DNA of 64,000 nt from Oscheius onirici (lineage: Eukaryota; Nematoda; Chromadorea; Rhabditida; Rhabditidae). The stretch spans positions 8,108,501 through 8,172,500 of the forward strand of contig OW051470.1 in NCBI GenBank assembly GCA_932521025.1. The letters run 5' to 3'. This document shows positions 1 to 11,125 of this stretch, piece by piece. Below the pieces are notes generated by a model. That model saw nothing but the letters and a program-made list of their open reading frames with translations, had not been told where the DNA came from and ran no database searches. The number at the start of each line of letters is the position of its first letter. Positions within the stretch are counted from its first letter, which is position 1. The translations under genes were made by a program, and so were the position numbers.

Positions 1-329
1 TTTCCTTTGGCAACCGTTTCCATTTCCAATGAGTAGTGTCTCTTCCAATCCAGTTCTTCTTCTGAAGACCCGTGACTCTAGACTTTCTGACTCATGAACT
101 TCTTGCTTCTCTAGATCTCCAGACTTATAATTAGTCTCTCTGCCCCCTTACTCCCTGACTCAGTCTCTGTGGCCCCCTTACTCCCTCACATTTCTTCTCG
201 CCAAATGATTCATTGAAAATCATATCTATACTTGAGCAGTACCCGTAGCCGAAAGGAACTCGAACAAAATATACAACACATCGAGTGATCACAGAAGCAG
301 TCATCTCTACAGTCTCTTCTTGCGAGAAG
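1..329. other. Non-coding flank, CTGACT-rich
   Basis: No credible coding exon is seen on either strand. The stretch is built from short pyrimidine-rich words such as CTCTGACTC and AGTCTCT, which recur across the window in introns and spacers. It lies just downstream of the stop codon of the SPOP-type gene and should include its 3' UTR. Confidence 0.5.
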
Positions 330-2826
330 TTAGTACATGGAGCCAGTTGAGCAATGTCTCAACTTTTGTCTCTTTGCCGCCGGGGCAAGAATCAGCGGCG
401 GAATCTGCTGTGTGGCCAGGGCGCGGAAAACTTCGGCCAAGAGCGACGGCTGCAGCTTGACCATGTCCTTCCAGCCCTCCGAGTTCATAACCTGATTTTT
501 TTTTGGTTTTTTTTAACTCTGCGACTACCTCATTCGAATTGACGATAATGTAGGTAATGGCATGGGTGCGAAGTTGTTCGGCCGAGTGCAAATCGGCCAG
601 AACGAGAGTCATACAGGCGTTTTCTGCCGTCAGGGCGGCACAGAGGGCCTGCTCACACATTATCTGTAAATTTTTGTACTTTTCTCAAAAATATTCCAGA
701 AACTACCTTCAGCCTGTCCAGATGGTACTTGTCGGCTGCAGCAATCAAAAGAGAAGCCATGTGGTCCACATTGGGAGCGTTTCCGGTATACATGAAATAG
801 AGCATTTCGCGCATGACCTCCGGATCTTGGTCCTCGACGCGGATCTCATTACTGGAAGATTCGGCCAGCGGCGTCTCGAACATTGCCTTGAAGACGGGAG
901 ATCGGGCTGCCAGAATGGCTTTGTGGACCTGAAGAGGGAGCTTTATAGAGAGGAATTAAGTTATCAGAATTCAATTAACTTTTAACATTATGGTTTGCTC
1001 GAAGAAATAACGACTACCGCAACCTTGGTAATAAGATACTCAGTGGAGTACGCATCTAAACTTTGGCTGAGTATTCAATATTCCAGTACAAAATGGGTAC
1101 CAAAACGAAGGTCTTTCAGGTTACTGTAGATGCTCCTTTTTGAGCAAACCATAGAGTGCCAGTTAAAAATCTACAGCGCGCACCAGTCTCTGTGCCGTTC
1201 TTGTCGGCTAGTCCTGAACGTTCCAATACTGAGCCAAAACTAAAATAATCTTTGGCGATGATTGCTCAGGGTGCTTTGAGCCAAAAGATCACCTACCTGG
1301 TTTAAGATTAAAAACGACTACGATCAGTTTAAGATAAGCTCAGAGGTCCTAGGTTTAGCTGCAAGACGGAACGTTTGTCTCGAGACCGATTTACACAAAT
1401 TTACGGGACAAGTTAGCTGCGTATCCAATCTCTGAATGGTGATGTGAATAGGTGAAGAAACGAAACAAAACACGGGTACGGTATCGGCTCTTCAAAATAA
1501 ACAATCTGTCTTCGTCTCTCTTCCGTCCAAAAAGTTAAAAAAATGCTCACTTTGAAAGAAATTGTCGGTGTGTCCGGCGTTCCAGCCGTCAGGACACAGT
1601 CAGTGAAGGTGCTGTTCTCAAACAGACTGCCCATCTCTGTGCTCAAATTGCAGTTCGGGACCTTGAACTGAGCGGCATTCGTCTGGCCCGTCACATTGAC
1701 AGTCTCAGCGACAACCGAGACCTCACAGAAGATGCTCAGACGATCGTCCGGCAAGAGTCCATTAGATTCGTCCAGCAGAAAGTCCCTCCTGATGAACTTC
1801 TTGAAGCCCCAGTCCTTGCCTTGCACGAAACGGTAAGCTCTCTGCGATTCCATGGCCTTGGTCTCCTCCCTCTTGGCATTCAGAATGGAGAATTTGAATT
1901 TGGCACGGACTTCGTTCTTGTTGCATTGGACGAGAAGGAGGTACAGGGAGAGGTAGTCGCGACTCTCCTCGTCCAGTCCTTTAGGGTTTATCCGAAGACA
2001 CCATTTGAGTTTGTCATTGGCTCCGGCGGAAAATGTCGAGCTCTTCAGAACCTCGCCCATCTCTTCGCGGCAGAAGGAAAAATTGTTGATTGTCCACATG
2101 AAGGAGAACTTGACGACTTTGGTCTGGAAGTTATTGTATTGGCCATTCTGTCATTGTATTCTCAGTCTGTATGTCTGTCAGTATCAAAGTTTCGAATACA
2201 ACTTCGCTCCCTCTCTTTGTAGGCCCCATGTGACCGTGACACCGAGCGCGCGCGCGTACGAAAAATTCCCTTTCACACACAGGTCGTTTTCGCCCTCGGC
2301 GATTAGACAAACAGCCATTGGAGAAGAGACAAAAGGATTTGGAAATTGAACCCGAGACTGTCTGACTATGTGTGTGTTAACCACTGAGCTATGAACGAAA
2401 ATTTGAGCTGTTGATACAAATGATATTTGGTCTTACGGCTCTTTTCTAGTTGAAAAGTTGTTTGCTTTTCTACCACCCCCAAAAAGTGATTTCCAGGTCT
2501 AACCATGTTCTGCAAACTTGCAATTTTTGATCTCCTCTACAACTTTGCAGAACATGTCGAGGCCGAAAAATCAATAGTTCAGCTCGTAACAAGCGTTCAA
2601 ATATAACTATTTTGCTTACTCATTCTGTTTAAAACCGTCCATAAACCATGACAGATCAAACTAAACAAACCTGCGTATGACACCAATTTTCCGCCACCGG
2701 CATCAATGGGTCCGGATGATTATTCGAGCCTGAGGGAAGAGGCGAAGGGATCCGCGGATAGACGGGAACCAGCTGACCGAGTCCTCCGGAAACTGCATCG
2801 TCTTGAGCTGCACCGTCGTCAGCCAT
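330..2826 (-). CDS. spop-1: SPOP-type MATH-BTB substrate adaptor of CUL3 ubiquitin ligase
   Basis: Five exons (2671-2826, 1551-2123, 707-928, 529-663, 330-491) join in phase and give 415 residues; vertebrate SPOP has about 374. The N-terminus ends in VAENWC before the MATH domain (about residues 55-190, with the core [17 protein letters not shown]). The BTB domain follows (about 225-330), then a BACK-like C-terminus with [19 protein letters not shown] and a basic tail, AAKRQKLR, placed like the SPOP nuclear signal. In the family the MATH domain binds Ser-rich degrons and the BTB domain recruits CUL3 for nuclear ubiquitination. The start ATG at 2826 is chosen because it opens the conserved N-terminal exon. 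Introns 1 (547 bp) and 2 (622 bp) are long, and intron 2 carries a foldback element. Orthology to SPOP is strong; the symbol follows nematode usage. Confidence 0.93.
989..1153. mobile_element. TA-flanked foldback MITE, copy 1 (in SPOP intron 2)
   Basis: The arms are inverted: TATGGTTTGCTCGAAGAAAT at the left and the complement of TATGGTTTGCTCAAAAAGG at the right, each bounded by TA. The same ends recur at 3270-3486 and 53361-53582. The TA boundary suggests a non-autonomous Tc1/mariner-type element. There is no coding capacity. Confidence 0.7.
2341..2396 (-). repeat. tRNA-like remnant with A and B boxes
   Basis: On the minus strand TAGCTCAGTGGTTA fits a Pol III A box and GGTTCAATTTCC a B box at tRNA-like spacing. 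The T-stem and acceptor do not pair properly, so this is a tRNA-derived repeat or tRNA pseudogene rather than a working tRNA. Confidence 0.35.
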
Positions 2827-3269
2827 GCCTGGAATCAGTAGCTTTTCAGAGAAAAAGAGCCCAAATTGACAGTAGATAAGGACTGTGAGAGTGACAGAGA
2901 CCCGTGGCTCTGCTCTTCAATTGGTTCGAAAGAGCGACAGAGCGCTCAAAAAAAGTGAACAAAGGGCGCAGCGCGAACGGACAGCGAATGCCCTTTTGGA
3001 GCTTTGTGGACGAGAGAGAGGGGAGCTGACTAATTAGAGCCGACTACAAAAGCGAGCACTTTACAACAAATGTCATAGACAGAGATATTGGATCATGACC
3101 AGAGGTGTTTGACACTAGAAAAGTGTCAGTGTTTATTTCAAGCCGAGGGTGTGACGAAAGAGTATAGTGTTTACGCGGAGATACGGAATGAGAACAGTCC
3201 CCTACTTAATGTTTACCTGCTCGTTGTTTTTGCACAGAAGGAGAGGGAGAGTGATAGACAGGAAGACGC

Positions 3270-3486
3270 TATGGTTAGTTCAAAAAGTCGACGACATACA
3301 GTAACCCATTTGATTCTGTTCGAGACCCACCAATTTTTTGGCGAGCTTTCAAACAGTTTTTAAAATTCCCTTTGCAGTTTTCACCGAAACATTTTTTCTG
3401 TTCTTTTTTTTGAAAGCGCGCCTTTTTTGGTCTCGAACCGAATCAATTGGGTTACTGTATGTCGTCGACTTTTTGAACAAACTATA
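3270..3486. mobile_element. TA-flanked foldback MITE, copy 2
   Basis: A near-perfect inverted repeat of about 60 bp: the left arm runs from TATGGTTAGTTCAAAAAGTC through GACGACATACAGTAACCC, and the right arm (about 3425-3486) is its complement with few mismatches. The spacer of about 100 bp is AT-rich. The ends match the elements at 989 and 53361. Confidence 0.8.
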
Positions 3487-3939
3487 CTATATGTCTCTGT
3501 CAGTCCCATGTCCCTGTTCAGTTCTCTGTCTCTCAGTTCTTGTAAGAGTTACTGTCACCATTACTGTCTCTGTCCATGTTTCTGTTCTAGTCACTCTCTT
3601 TCCAGTCCCTGTCTCTCTCAGTTCCCGACTCTCTCACAGTTCCACTTACTGTTCCTGACGATTAATCTTTCTCTGTCACAGTATCTGTTCCTGTATCTCT
3701 CACAATCAGGTGTTCTTACTGTTCCACTAACTGTGTCTTACCCACTCTGTTTCTCGTACTCTGTCTCTTTTCCATGTCTTGTACTCTCCTGTCACAGTCA
3801 CTGTAACTATCTCTTCACCCCCTCTCTGTTACTGTCACTAACAGTTCCTGTTTCTGTAGATTTCTCTACCTGTCACTGTATCCCACACCAGGGATCTATA
3901 TCTCGTACTGTCCCTCTAAATCACATAAAACGAACAAGA

Positions 3940-3986
3940 AGCTGCTATTCTCCTAACAGATTAGCAGCTTAATTCCCGTGTGAGGG
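3940..3986 (+). repeat. 47-nt direct repeat with 8-bp hairpin, copy 1
   Basis: Begins AGCTGCTATTCTCC and ends CCCGTGTGAGGG. AGCTGCTA and TAGCAGCT inside it form a perfect 8-bp stem with a 14-nt loop. An almost identical copy lies 1.8 kb away in the same orientation. Confidence 0.7.
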
Positions 3987-5750
3987 TCAAAACGAAGGGG
4001 AAAAGAGTGGACACACAGCTGCTGCTATTATTTTGGAAACCCAGGTACTACCGGGCAGAGAGAGGGAGTGATCGATTGACGCCTTCTCTCTCTCCGTGTT
4101 TGTCTTCCTCTTTTGGTCCACAGCCTCTCGTCCCGACTCTCCGAAACAGAAACTAATAAGCTACGGGTGAGAGAGACCCGGACACGTTCCCTGGTGGCAT
4201 AGACTGGTTTCCCTGTCTATCTCTCTCTGCGAAAGAACAAAAGCATTTTTGATCAGAGAGACCTGTACTCTTTTGGAAGTTTTTACTGGCGAGGAGTGAA
4301 AAGATGAAAAGACAACAATTTTGAACAAGAATGGTAGCCTATTCAAATTCTTCAAAAGAAAAACGTTAGAAACAAGTGTTTGGCTTTTAGCCAAGGTTTT
4401 GTTCATATTTTTCTCATTTTTCTTTACGTTTTCTCTAGATTTTACATTTTAACGTTCACTTCTGTGAAGTTGCAGCAAAATACTTTACTGGAGACCATTT
4501 CTACACAAAAGAAGACGAGGAAACAAACAGAGAAGTGTGCATTGGTAAAATAAACCCATTTCTTCCAAGATTTCTGTTTATTTCCTTGTTTTTAGCTTGT
4601 GAATAAGATTAGAATGTAAAATGCTTTCGAAACCTACGTTGAGAGAATAAAATCACGCGAAGAACTGCAGAAAAATGGAGGAGCGACGGGCCTAGCCTAC
4701 GTTTCGCTACATTTGCGTGATCTTCGGTCAAGAATCGATTTTGACATGTTTAGTGTAAGAAAAGCTTGGAAAAAAAGGTAAACTGTCATGGAAAAATTGA
4801 TAAATTATGAAGAAAAGCTGATAAAAAGAAGGAAAGGCGATTTGTGAACTTAGCACAGGAATTTTCCAGGTTGGGTCTTTTTTTGAGTACAAATTAGCAA
4901 CGAATCCAGAAAGATAAGAGCTGGAAAAGGGATTTTTTCGGGAAATGGGCTGTGTTAGCGCGAATGTGGAGGCCCGGGAGAGAACCAGGGGTGGAAGGCG
5001 GCGAGAGATGCAGAGGACAGAGAAATGACGAGAGATAGCTGGACAGCCGAGGGGGAGAGGGCATTGGGGACAGAAATCAGGGAAGACCAGTGGCGAGAAC
5101 AGAGTTTAGGTTGGAGATTGGAAGACTCAGTTCTAGACTATAGTCCTGCCCGAGAGACCTTTTGGAAGTGAAAGTAAGCTGTGACTGGAACTGGTATGGT
5201 AGGAAGGAAGGGGATGGATCGGAAGTTTCTTCCCCGGCTGTTCACACCTTATGACTCTTTTTCGAGTTAGAGAGAACCTGTTGTTTAGATTGAACTGTGT
5301 GTGGTCGAGGGATATAGAGAGGACGGAAAGAGAGACATGTCCTTGGGCAAATTGAACGGGGGGCCGGAGGGGACATAATCGAGACGGCCTACATTCACAC
5401 GCAAAGAGAGGGACAGGGCACACGTCAATTATGCTTTATACTAGAGGGACAGCTGCCACCTGCATATCCGTATCTTTTGTGGACTCTCTAAAGAAGAACT
5501 TACTCAGCCAGTCAGTAACCACAACGAACTGATCTCTTCTCTTCTTCTTGACAAAGGACAGGAGCCGGGAGACGATTCCCTTCCTCTTCTGAGGACAGAT
5601 AGTAACGGTCGGCATCTAGCGAGAACTGAAGAAATGGGGAGCGGAAGTGGCAAGAAGCAGGAGAGAATTAGCATAAAACGAGATGGGATGACATTCCGCA
5701 GATGGCAGGGTCGGATTCACTGAGAGAAAGAGAACGAGATTGGAAGCTAC

Positions 5751-5797
5751 AGTTGCTATTCTCCTAACAGATTAGCAGCTTAATTCCCGTGTGAGGG
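5751..5797 (+). repeat. 47-nt direct repeat with hairpin, copy 2
   Basis: Matches 3940-3986 with a single difference in the left half of the stem (C to T, still pairable as G-T). It may mark the ends of an element or a conserved RNA hairpin; the sequence does not decide. Confidence 0.7.
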
Positions 5798-6065
5798 GGT
5801 CCGATCCGGGCCGGGCCGGTCCCCAGACTTGGCCGTCGGACCGGGATCGGACCAAAAATGAACATGGTCATATTATAGCGCATTTTAGCGCATTCTAGAA
5901 CTAAATCAATGAATAATAATATTGTTATATTTTGTTGAACTTTTTTTTTTTTACTAAAAATGACGAAAAAATGCAGATTTTGGTCAAAAAAACACCCCTT
6001 TTTCCAAAAATTCCCCGCGGGCCGGGCCTCAACTTTCAGGCCCAGGCCCGGCCAGTCAGCCATGT
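5795..6065. repeat. GGGCCGGGCC-word element
   Basis: Both ends of this stretch are built from GGGCCGGGCC-like words: CCGATCCGGGCCGGGCC at the left, and GGGCCGGGCC and CAGGCCCGGCC at the right, around an AT-rich core. The layout copies other elements here (10002-10972, 13397-13745, 18126-18477) that each carry their own self-complementary word in both arms. The exact ends are not resolved. Confidence 0.45.
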
Positions 6066-6245
6066 CTAGTCGACGGCTCCCGGATAGTCGCAAAGAACGC
6101 GTTTCTCATCGAAGTGCTTGGACAAATGAGAAGGTTGGTAATGCCATTGGAACATCCGATCAGCGTCGAGCTGCAACCATCAGCGTTGAATCCATCGGCT
6201 CTAGTGTTTACTTTTCTTGTTTGTCTATATCTATCTATATTTTCT

Positions 6246-7300
6246 TCATGAATTTTGAGGAAAAGTAAACTGACCAGAATTTTGAGCTCTGGAGTAGGGA
6301 GCATAAGATCCACTTCCGTCTCCACTGGCATCTCCACTAGTTTCGCCGCTGCTCTCTCCACTGGCATAGCCGCTGCTCTCACCGCTAGCTTCGTCACTGG
6401 CTTCTCCACTCCCGCTCCCGGCGCCAGATGTTTCTCCACTGCCCTCATTGCATTCCGGTACGGCTTTGGGATAGTGGCGGCTTTGGGACAAGCTTACGCT
6501 TGCCGTCGAACGCCAGATGAGAAGGACAGTGCATGGGCTGAACAAAATCTGAAGAAGGTTCTTTTCCCAATAAGACAAAGCCTACTTCCTGAACAGGCGT
6601 AGAACGTGTCGCTGCAGTTGCCGTAGGAGTAGAATCCGTCAGCAGGGCACATCGTGTTCGGCTTCAGAGGACATCCGTCAACCTCGTAGTCGTAGTTGCA
6701 GACCTGAGTCTGAGGATCGAAAACGAGTGGCCAGGGGCAAGTCATGATGTGCGAAAGGCCGGATCCGCAGGCCAAGAAGAGAGGAGAGCAAGTGTCGACT
6801 TCGAACAGACCGTCCGAGGAACATTCTACAATATGAAGTTATTTGGCAAAAAAATGAGCAGCTCACCGTCATCATTGGCAATATTCTGGCATTCCTTGGC
6901 CTCGTCCATGTTTATGCAGCCTCCTTTAGTGTAGATCTGTCCAGAAGGGCATTCGAACATGGATCCTGTGCCGTTGACGCATCTGGCCATCGCGGAGGAG
7001 CATTGCGAGACCGGATGGAAGCCGTTCGGCAGGCCGCAGCAGACGGGTAGACTGGGAAGCGCTGCTGTTCATGGCACGGCAGAAGGTGACGTCGGCGGGG
7101 GCACACAGATTTCGGCTAGCTAAATTTTTGTAATTATCAAGTTTATAAAAAAATAACTTCATCGAGCCAGAGGGAGAAGGGGCAGACAAACTCGACGATC
7201 TTTCGCTCGTCCCTGCAGACGGAGACCTCTGGGCCAGACATTCGCGTAGAAGCCGGGAGTACAGGATGCTGAGCTGTCGCCGTCTTCGAGAATCCCTCGA
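6246..7300 (-). CDS. CPG-like chitin-binding, Ser-Gly-rich secreted proteoglycan (5' part frame-disrupted)
   Basis: Three clear chitin-binding (peritrophin-A type) domains can be read, plus part of a further one. One has [13 protein letters not shown]...CPSGQIY; the next [12 protein letters not shown]...[18 protein letters not shown]; the third [12 protein letters not shown]...[10 protein letters not shown] after a short intron. The C-terminus is about 55 residues of SG/SGE repeats, matching the chondroitin-attachment tails of nematode CPG-1/CPG-2 eggshell proteins. Clear exons: 6586-6825 and 6498-6548, with tail 6246-6463. The upstream part (6867-7300) reads chitin-binding motifs in alternating frames (CTPGFYANV, then [13 protein letters not shown]), needing single-base shifts near 7230 and 7050. 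The intron 6464-6497 would be only 34 bp. So this is either a real gene with sequence errors or a decaying copy. No start codon or signal peptide could be fixed. Confidence 0.65.
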
Positions 7301-8359
7301 AGGATTCCTAGAGGAAGGAAGGTTGAAAAGAATGAGTACAGCTTTAAAACCAGGCTTGATCCGAAAGAACGATATTTGGTTAACCTATACTTATACTTCA
7401 AATGTACACTTCTTTTTCCACAAAAGTGGCAGGAGCAAGAAGTTTAAGTTTTCAGAACATTTTTTAGCAAACTACTAGAGAGAACATCGTTTTCGCACGT
7501 CTAAACTGCTTGTTCACAAGAATCGAATGGCATGAGATGCAAAAAGACGGACACAAAAGCAATACAACTGTAAGAAGTCAGGCCAGCTAGTCATTTTTCA
7601 GGTAAGCATTTTCTGAGGTAAAAACAGAGGACAATCTGAATGCAAATAAAAGTGGCTCCAACTTACTCTGATTTCTCAAATCCGATCAGTTTCGCAAAAA
7701 ATTTCATTGATACAATTGAGCAAAGAACTAAAAACGAGGCTGCTGTCTCCTCGAAGTCGAATTTCTCGCCCAAATTTCAACCGCCAGTGGCGTGAACTGA
7801 AACTGCATTATTCTTCCTACAAATTGCTCGGAGCATTTTTAAGCACTTTTATAGCTTTTTCACTAGCTTTCACTCACAAGGAAAACCAGACGACTTCGTC
7901 GCGCCGTAGCAGTAAACTTTTCTGAATGCTCTTTACCTTTTGCTAAAGCTTTATACTTCTACTTGCCTCTAAAGTCTACAAAAGTTCAAAACTGTTCAAA
8001 AGTCCTAACAGCTTCAAAAGTCCTGACAGCTGAAAATTACAAATAACGGAAGATGTATAACCTTATCGTAGATGCCATCTTCCATGAGCTTTTTCTAAGC
8101 CATAAGAGGATTTTTTTCCGATGAGAAAAGTAGCAATTTGCAGCAGCCTGGGCGGTTTCCAAAACATGGCAAACAAGCAGTTCATCCTTTGTAGCCAAAA
8201 CATATGAAAGTTCAGCTATCACCAGGAAAGCATTTGCTTATCGCAGAAATCTGGTTTCTTCGTTATAAAACGTCCAGACCGTTACAAACTTCTTCCTCTG
8301 CATCAACGATGATTATTTTGATTGTCTGAAAACTAGCTATTTTGTAAAATAAAAGTGAT

Positions 8360-8490
8360 ATTTCGAGCGGTGGTTAAAGGGAGGAAGGCTGAATTGGTCC
8401 CGCCGGGAAGCGGCGGTCTACAGTAATTTGCGGCCGCACCTGGTAAATCCCAAGATTCAAATCCCGGCTGGCAAATCCGAAGATTCATTC
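8360..8490 (+). repeat. tRNA-like repeat fragment
   Basis: GAGCGGTGGTTAAAGG resembles the 5' region of a Leu/Ser-type tRNA and AGATTCAAATCCCGGCT a B box. The stretch between is too long and the stems are broken. Probably a SINE-like remnant. Confidence 0.25.
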
Positions 8491-9154
8491 CGGCTTTTCG
8501 GTTTCTAGCTCACCCACCCCCTTTTACAGATTGGAACAGGACCAAGTTGGGAAGAGCAACCCACGCGACGAAGAAGGACAACCAGGAGCTCAAGATATGT
8601 TGCGACTCTTTTTCTTTCAATTTCGAGACCTTAATGACACTCACACACGCAGCCCTACTGTCGACCCATCTCACAAAGTTAATGACGGGTAGCACAGCAC
8701 AGCGAGCCCTCGAGATCCTTCAACTTCTCTACAAATCCCAACCGGTTAGCCCAAATTTACAATTTTCTTACTAATCCTTGCTCAAATTTTCATGGTTCCG
8801 GTCAATCTACGGCGAGGGCGCGCCCCAAAGACGAGCCCCAAGTCGAAGTTTCTCATCTCGCACCAAAACTCCCGTAAATCAATTTACTTCTAAACGATAT
8901 TGTATCATTTTCTTTCTTCCTCTCGTAACGTTATTCTCTGTTGTCTTTCCACACATCCCTATCATTATCCAACAATTGTTGTCGTCTGTCTTTCAATTTC
9001 ATGTCCCGTGACATTGTTCGATACTAAACCGAATGAAGCCCCTCCCTACCAGAGCTCGAAATGTAGTTTTTCTCGTAATGGACGAGATGAGAATCGAAGG
9101 GAATGAAGAGAAAAAGATTACAAACAACGCGTAAACGTATATTTGACTACACAC

Positions 9155-9260
9155 CAGGGTTGCGTCTGTGTCCTTTGAGCGAACACAGTTCGTGTTCGCA
9201 GACAAAAACGGAACTGGCGAATGTTCGTGTTCGCTTGACGAATAAAAAAGTGAAAATGTT
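9155..9260. repeat. TTCGTGTTCGC-word element (partial hAT-like end)
   Basis: Starts CAGGGTTGCGTCTGTG and carries the word GCGAACACAGTTCGTGTTCGC (a 21-nt near-palindrome) and again GTTCGTGTTCGC. The CAGGG start resembles hAT-like ends elsewhere in the window. No right end was found. Confidence 0.4.
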
Positions 9261-9299
9261 CGAGGCTCGAACAGAGTTGAAAATTCGATCGAATTTTTA

Positions 9300-9840
9300 A
9301 CTCTGTTGAAATTTCAACGATTTTTAAATCGTGTCGAGACGCGAGCGCGGGAGAACGAAATTTCGGCTAAATTCAAATTACCGCCCAGTTTAGAGCGCGC
9401 GGAAAGACAATAATTCAAAATTTGGCTTGAACACGGGAAAAACCTGGGTGATACGCTTTCTCGAACATCCGATTATATTTTTTCACATTTTCGGTTTTAT
9501 ATTGTCGACCGTATCGTGTTCCCGGTAGTTATGTTTTTTTTCAAAGTCATTGCCTGAAAAATGGCCGAGTTATAACGTATTTTCTGTTTTCCACCGGGAT
9601 TAGAAGACCAAATACCAAGCGCCAAAACTCACCTACAACGTTTCGACTGTGCTCTTTTCTTTGAAACCGAGAACGAAAGAAATGGTTGCGTAGTTTTCTC
9701 AAAAACGAAAGTAATTTGGCCCAACATTTTGAATTGCGCGGCGAACTGTGGTCGACGAACTGGGCTGACTCATTTTGAGAAACTTCGGATTGAAAAAGAC
9801 TCGAACTGAAAACAGTCGAAACGAAAAAAATCATTTTAAA
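9300..9840. repeat. Dispersed repeat related to the 21.8-22.9 kb element
   Basis: Shares ordered blocks with 21880-22330: TCGTGTCGAGACGCGAGCGCGGGAG versus the TCGCGTCGAGACACGAGCGCGGGAG-like block, then ATTTTCTGTTTTCCACCGGGATTA and GTAGTTTTCTC blocks. The copies are diverged. No reading frame is kept between them. Confidence 0.55.
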
Positions 9841-10001
9841 AAAGACATTTTGAAGACGTTCAAATTGAAAATGTCGAAAATTCCTACAGTATCTATTTAT
9901 CTTTTTTGACGTTTTTTTGCCTTTTCTTGCTGAAAATACAGGCGTTCTATTGGTTTTTTCATCTTAGAACGTAGAGAAGACTTCACTTATTGGATCTACA
10001 C

Positions 10002-10972
10002 CAGAGATGTGTGGAAATATTTTTTCCGCGGAAACACGGAAACTGATTTTGGGAAATTTCCGTTTCCGCGGAACGCGGAAAAAAAAATTTTTTTAGACCC
10101 ACGAAATTTCCGCGGAAATATTAGGCTATATTTTATTGCTATTTTTGAGCCCAATCTATGAAAATATTAGCCAAAAATAGACAGGAACATTTTAAACCAA
10201 TTTTTTACACCAGAATCAACGTCCCTTCTAGCCCGAAAAAAACCCAAAATCTTGTCCTATATTAGTTGGATAAAGTAGGTGGTTATGCATGTTTTCGGAG
10301 TTATTCCGAGGGTGACTGGACCTGAGTGACATGCGAACATGAACTGGGGTCTAGAACAGTGGATCGGCGACAGAACGAAGTAATATTGGAAGACTAGAAA
10401 TCTTTAACTTTTGTCCTGGAAGGACTTGCCATTTTTTATTGTGACTCCCTTGTCTTAACATGATTTTGTATAAGTCATAATATCCTGTCCCCCTCCAAAT
10501 GTTTGTCCTTTATGGCAAATGAAATATCTATCTATCTATTTTGTAGCCCAGATTGAGCTCTTTTAATACTCCCGGGCAATTTCTTCAAAACCATTGGGTT
10601 AGGGTTGTGCAAGTGCCTGAAGATGGCCACTTCGGCAAGTTAATTTAGCCCGTTCTTTTGCAATAAAGAAAACCTGATTTGGTTGGAAGACAAAAAAGTT
10701 ACGCGCAAATATTCGATAAATTATGATACTACCTGATAGCTCCGGGTACTCGCTTTACCCACTGTTTTCTGCTTTGTCTTTTGCATCTAGATATACCTTT
10801 TTTGTCCTACACGTGGAAACGTTGTTAGAAAGCAAAAAATGAGTGAAATTAGGGCAAAACAAAAATTTCTGTTGTTTTCGTGAAAAAAAAATTTCCGCGG
10901 AAACGCGGAAAAAAAATTTGGACCCACGGAAATTCCGCGGAAACTTTTTTTTGCTGTTTACGCACATCTCTG
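10002..10972. mobile_element. Non-autonomous hAT-like element with 8-bp target duplication
   Basis: Starts CAGAGATGTG and ends CACATCTCTG (exact inverted ends), flanked by a perfect 8-bp direct repeat, ATCTACAC, at 9994-10001 and 10973-10980. An 8-bp duplication and CAGRG ends are the hallmarks of hAT transposons. Both subterminal regions are packed with the palindromic word TTCCGCGGAA. The 0.9-kb interior has no transposase frame, so it would need an enzyme from elsewhere. Confidence 0.85.
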
Positions 10973-11125
10973 ATCTACACCTTTGCAAATCATAATTATG
11001 CAAATTTCCGGCTGAAAAAGGTGTAAAACATTAAAACAATAGAAAGCGTCTACCAAATGAGTTTATTTGCAAAACAAAAAAAAAGTACAAACAAAATGAT
11101 TATTCGTGCTCAGAGTACAACTCAT

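Larger units (their letters stand above)
2827..6245. other. Intergenic block: foldback MITE, CTGT-rich tract, paired 47-nt repeats, GGGCC element
   Basis: No supported gene. It holds a MITE (3270-3486), a tract of CTGTCTC/TCACTGT words (about 3487-3900), the two copies of a 47-nt repeat (3940-3986 and 5751-5797), an AT-rich stretch (about 4240-4960), a purine-rich stretch (about 4960-5440) and the GGGCC-word element at about 5795-6065. Open frames in the CTGT tract are Ser/Leu/Cys-rich products of low complexity. Confidence 0.5.
7301..11125. other. Intergenic, repeat-filled; no supported gene
   Basis: Contains a tRNA-like piece (about 8360-8490), a TTCGTGTTCGC-word element (about 9155-9260), a dispersed repeat related to the 21.8-22.9 kb element (about 9300-9840) and the hAT-like element 10002-10972. 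The rest is AT-rich with no frame showing family similarity or codon structure. Confidence 0.5.

Noticed and set aside
2341-2396. Functional tRNA gene
   Set aside because: A and B boxes are present, but acceptor and T stems do not pair and no anticodon arm is clear.
3427-3972. 181-codon Ser/Leu/Cys-rich frame
   Set aside because: Product of the CTGTCTC-type low-complexity tract; no conserved motif.
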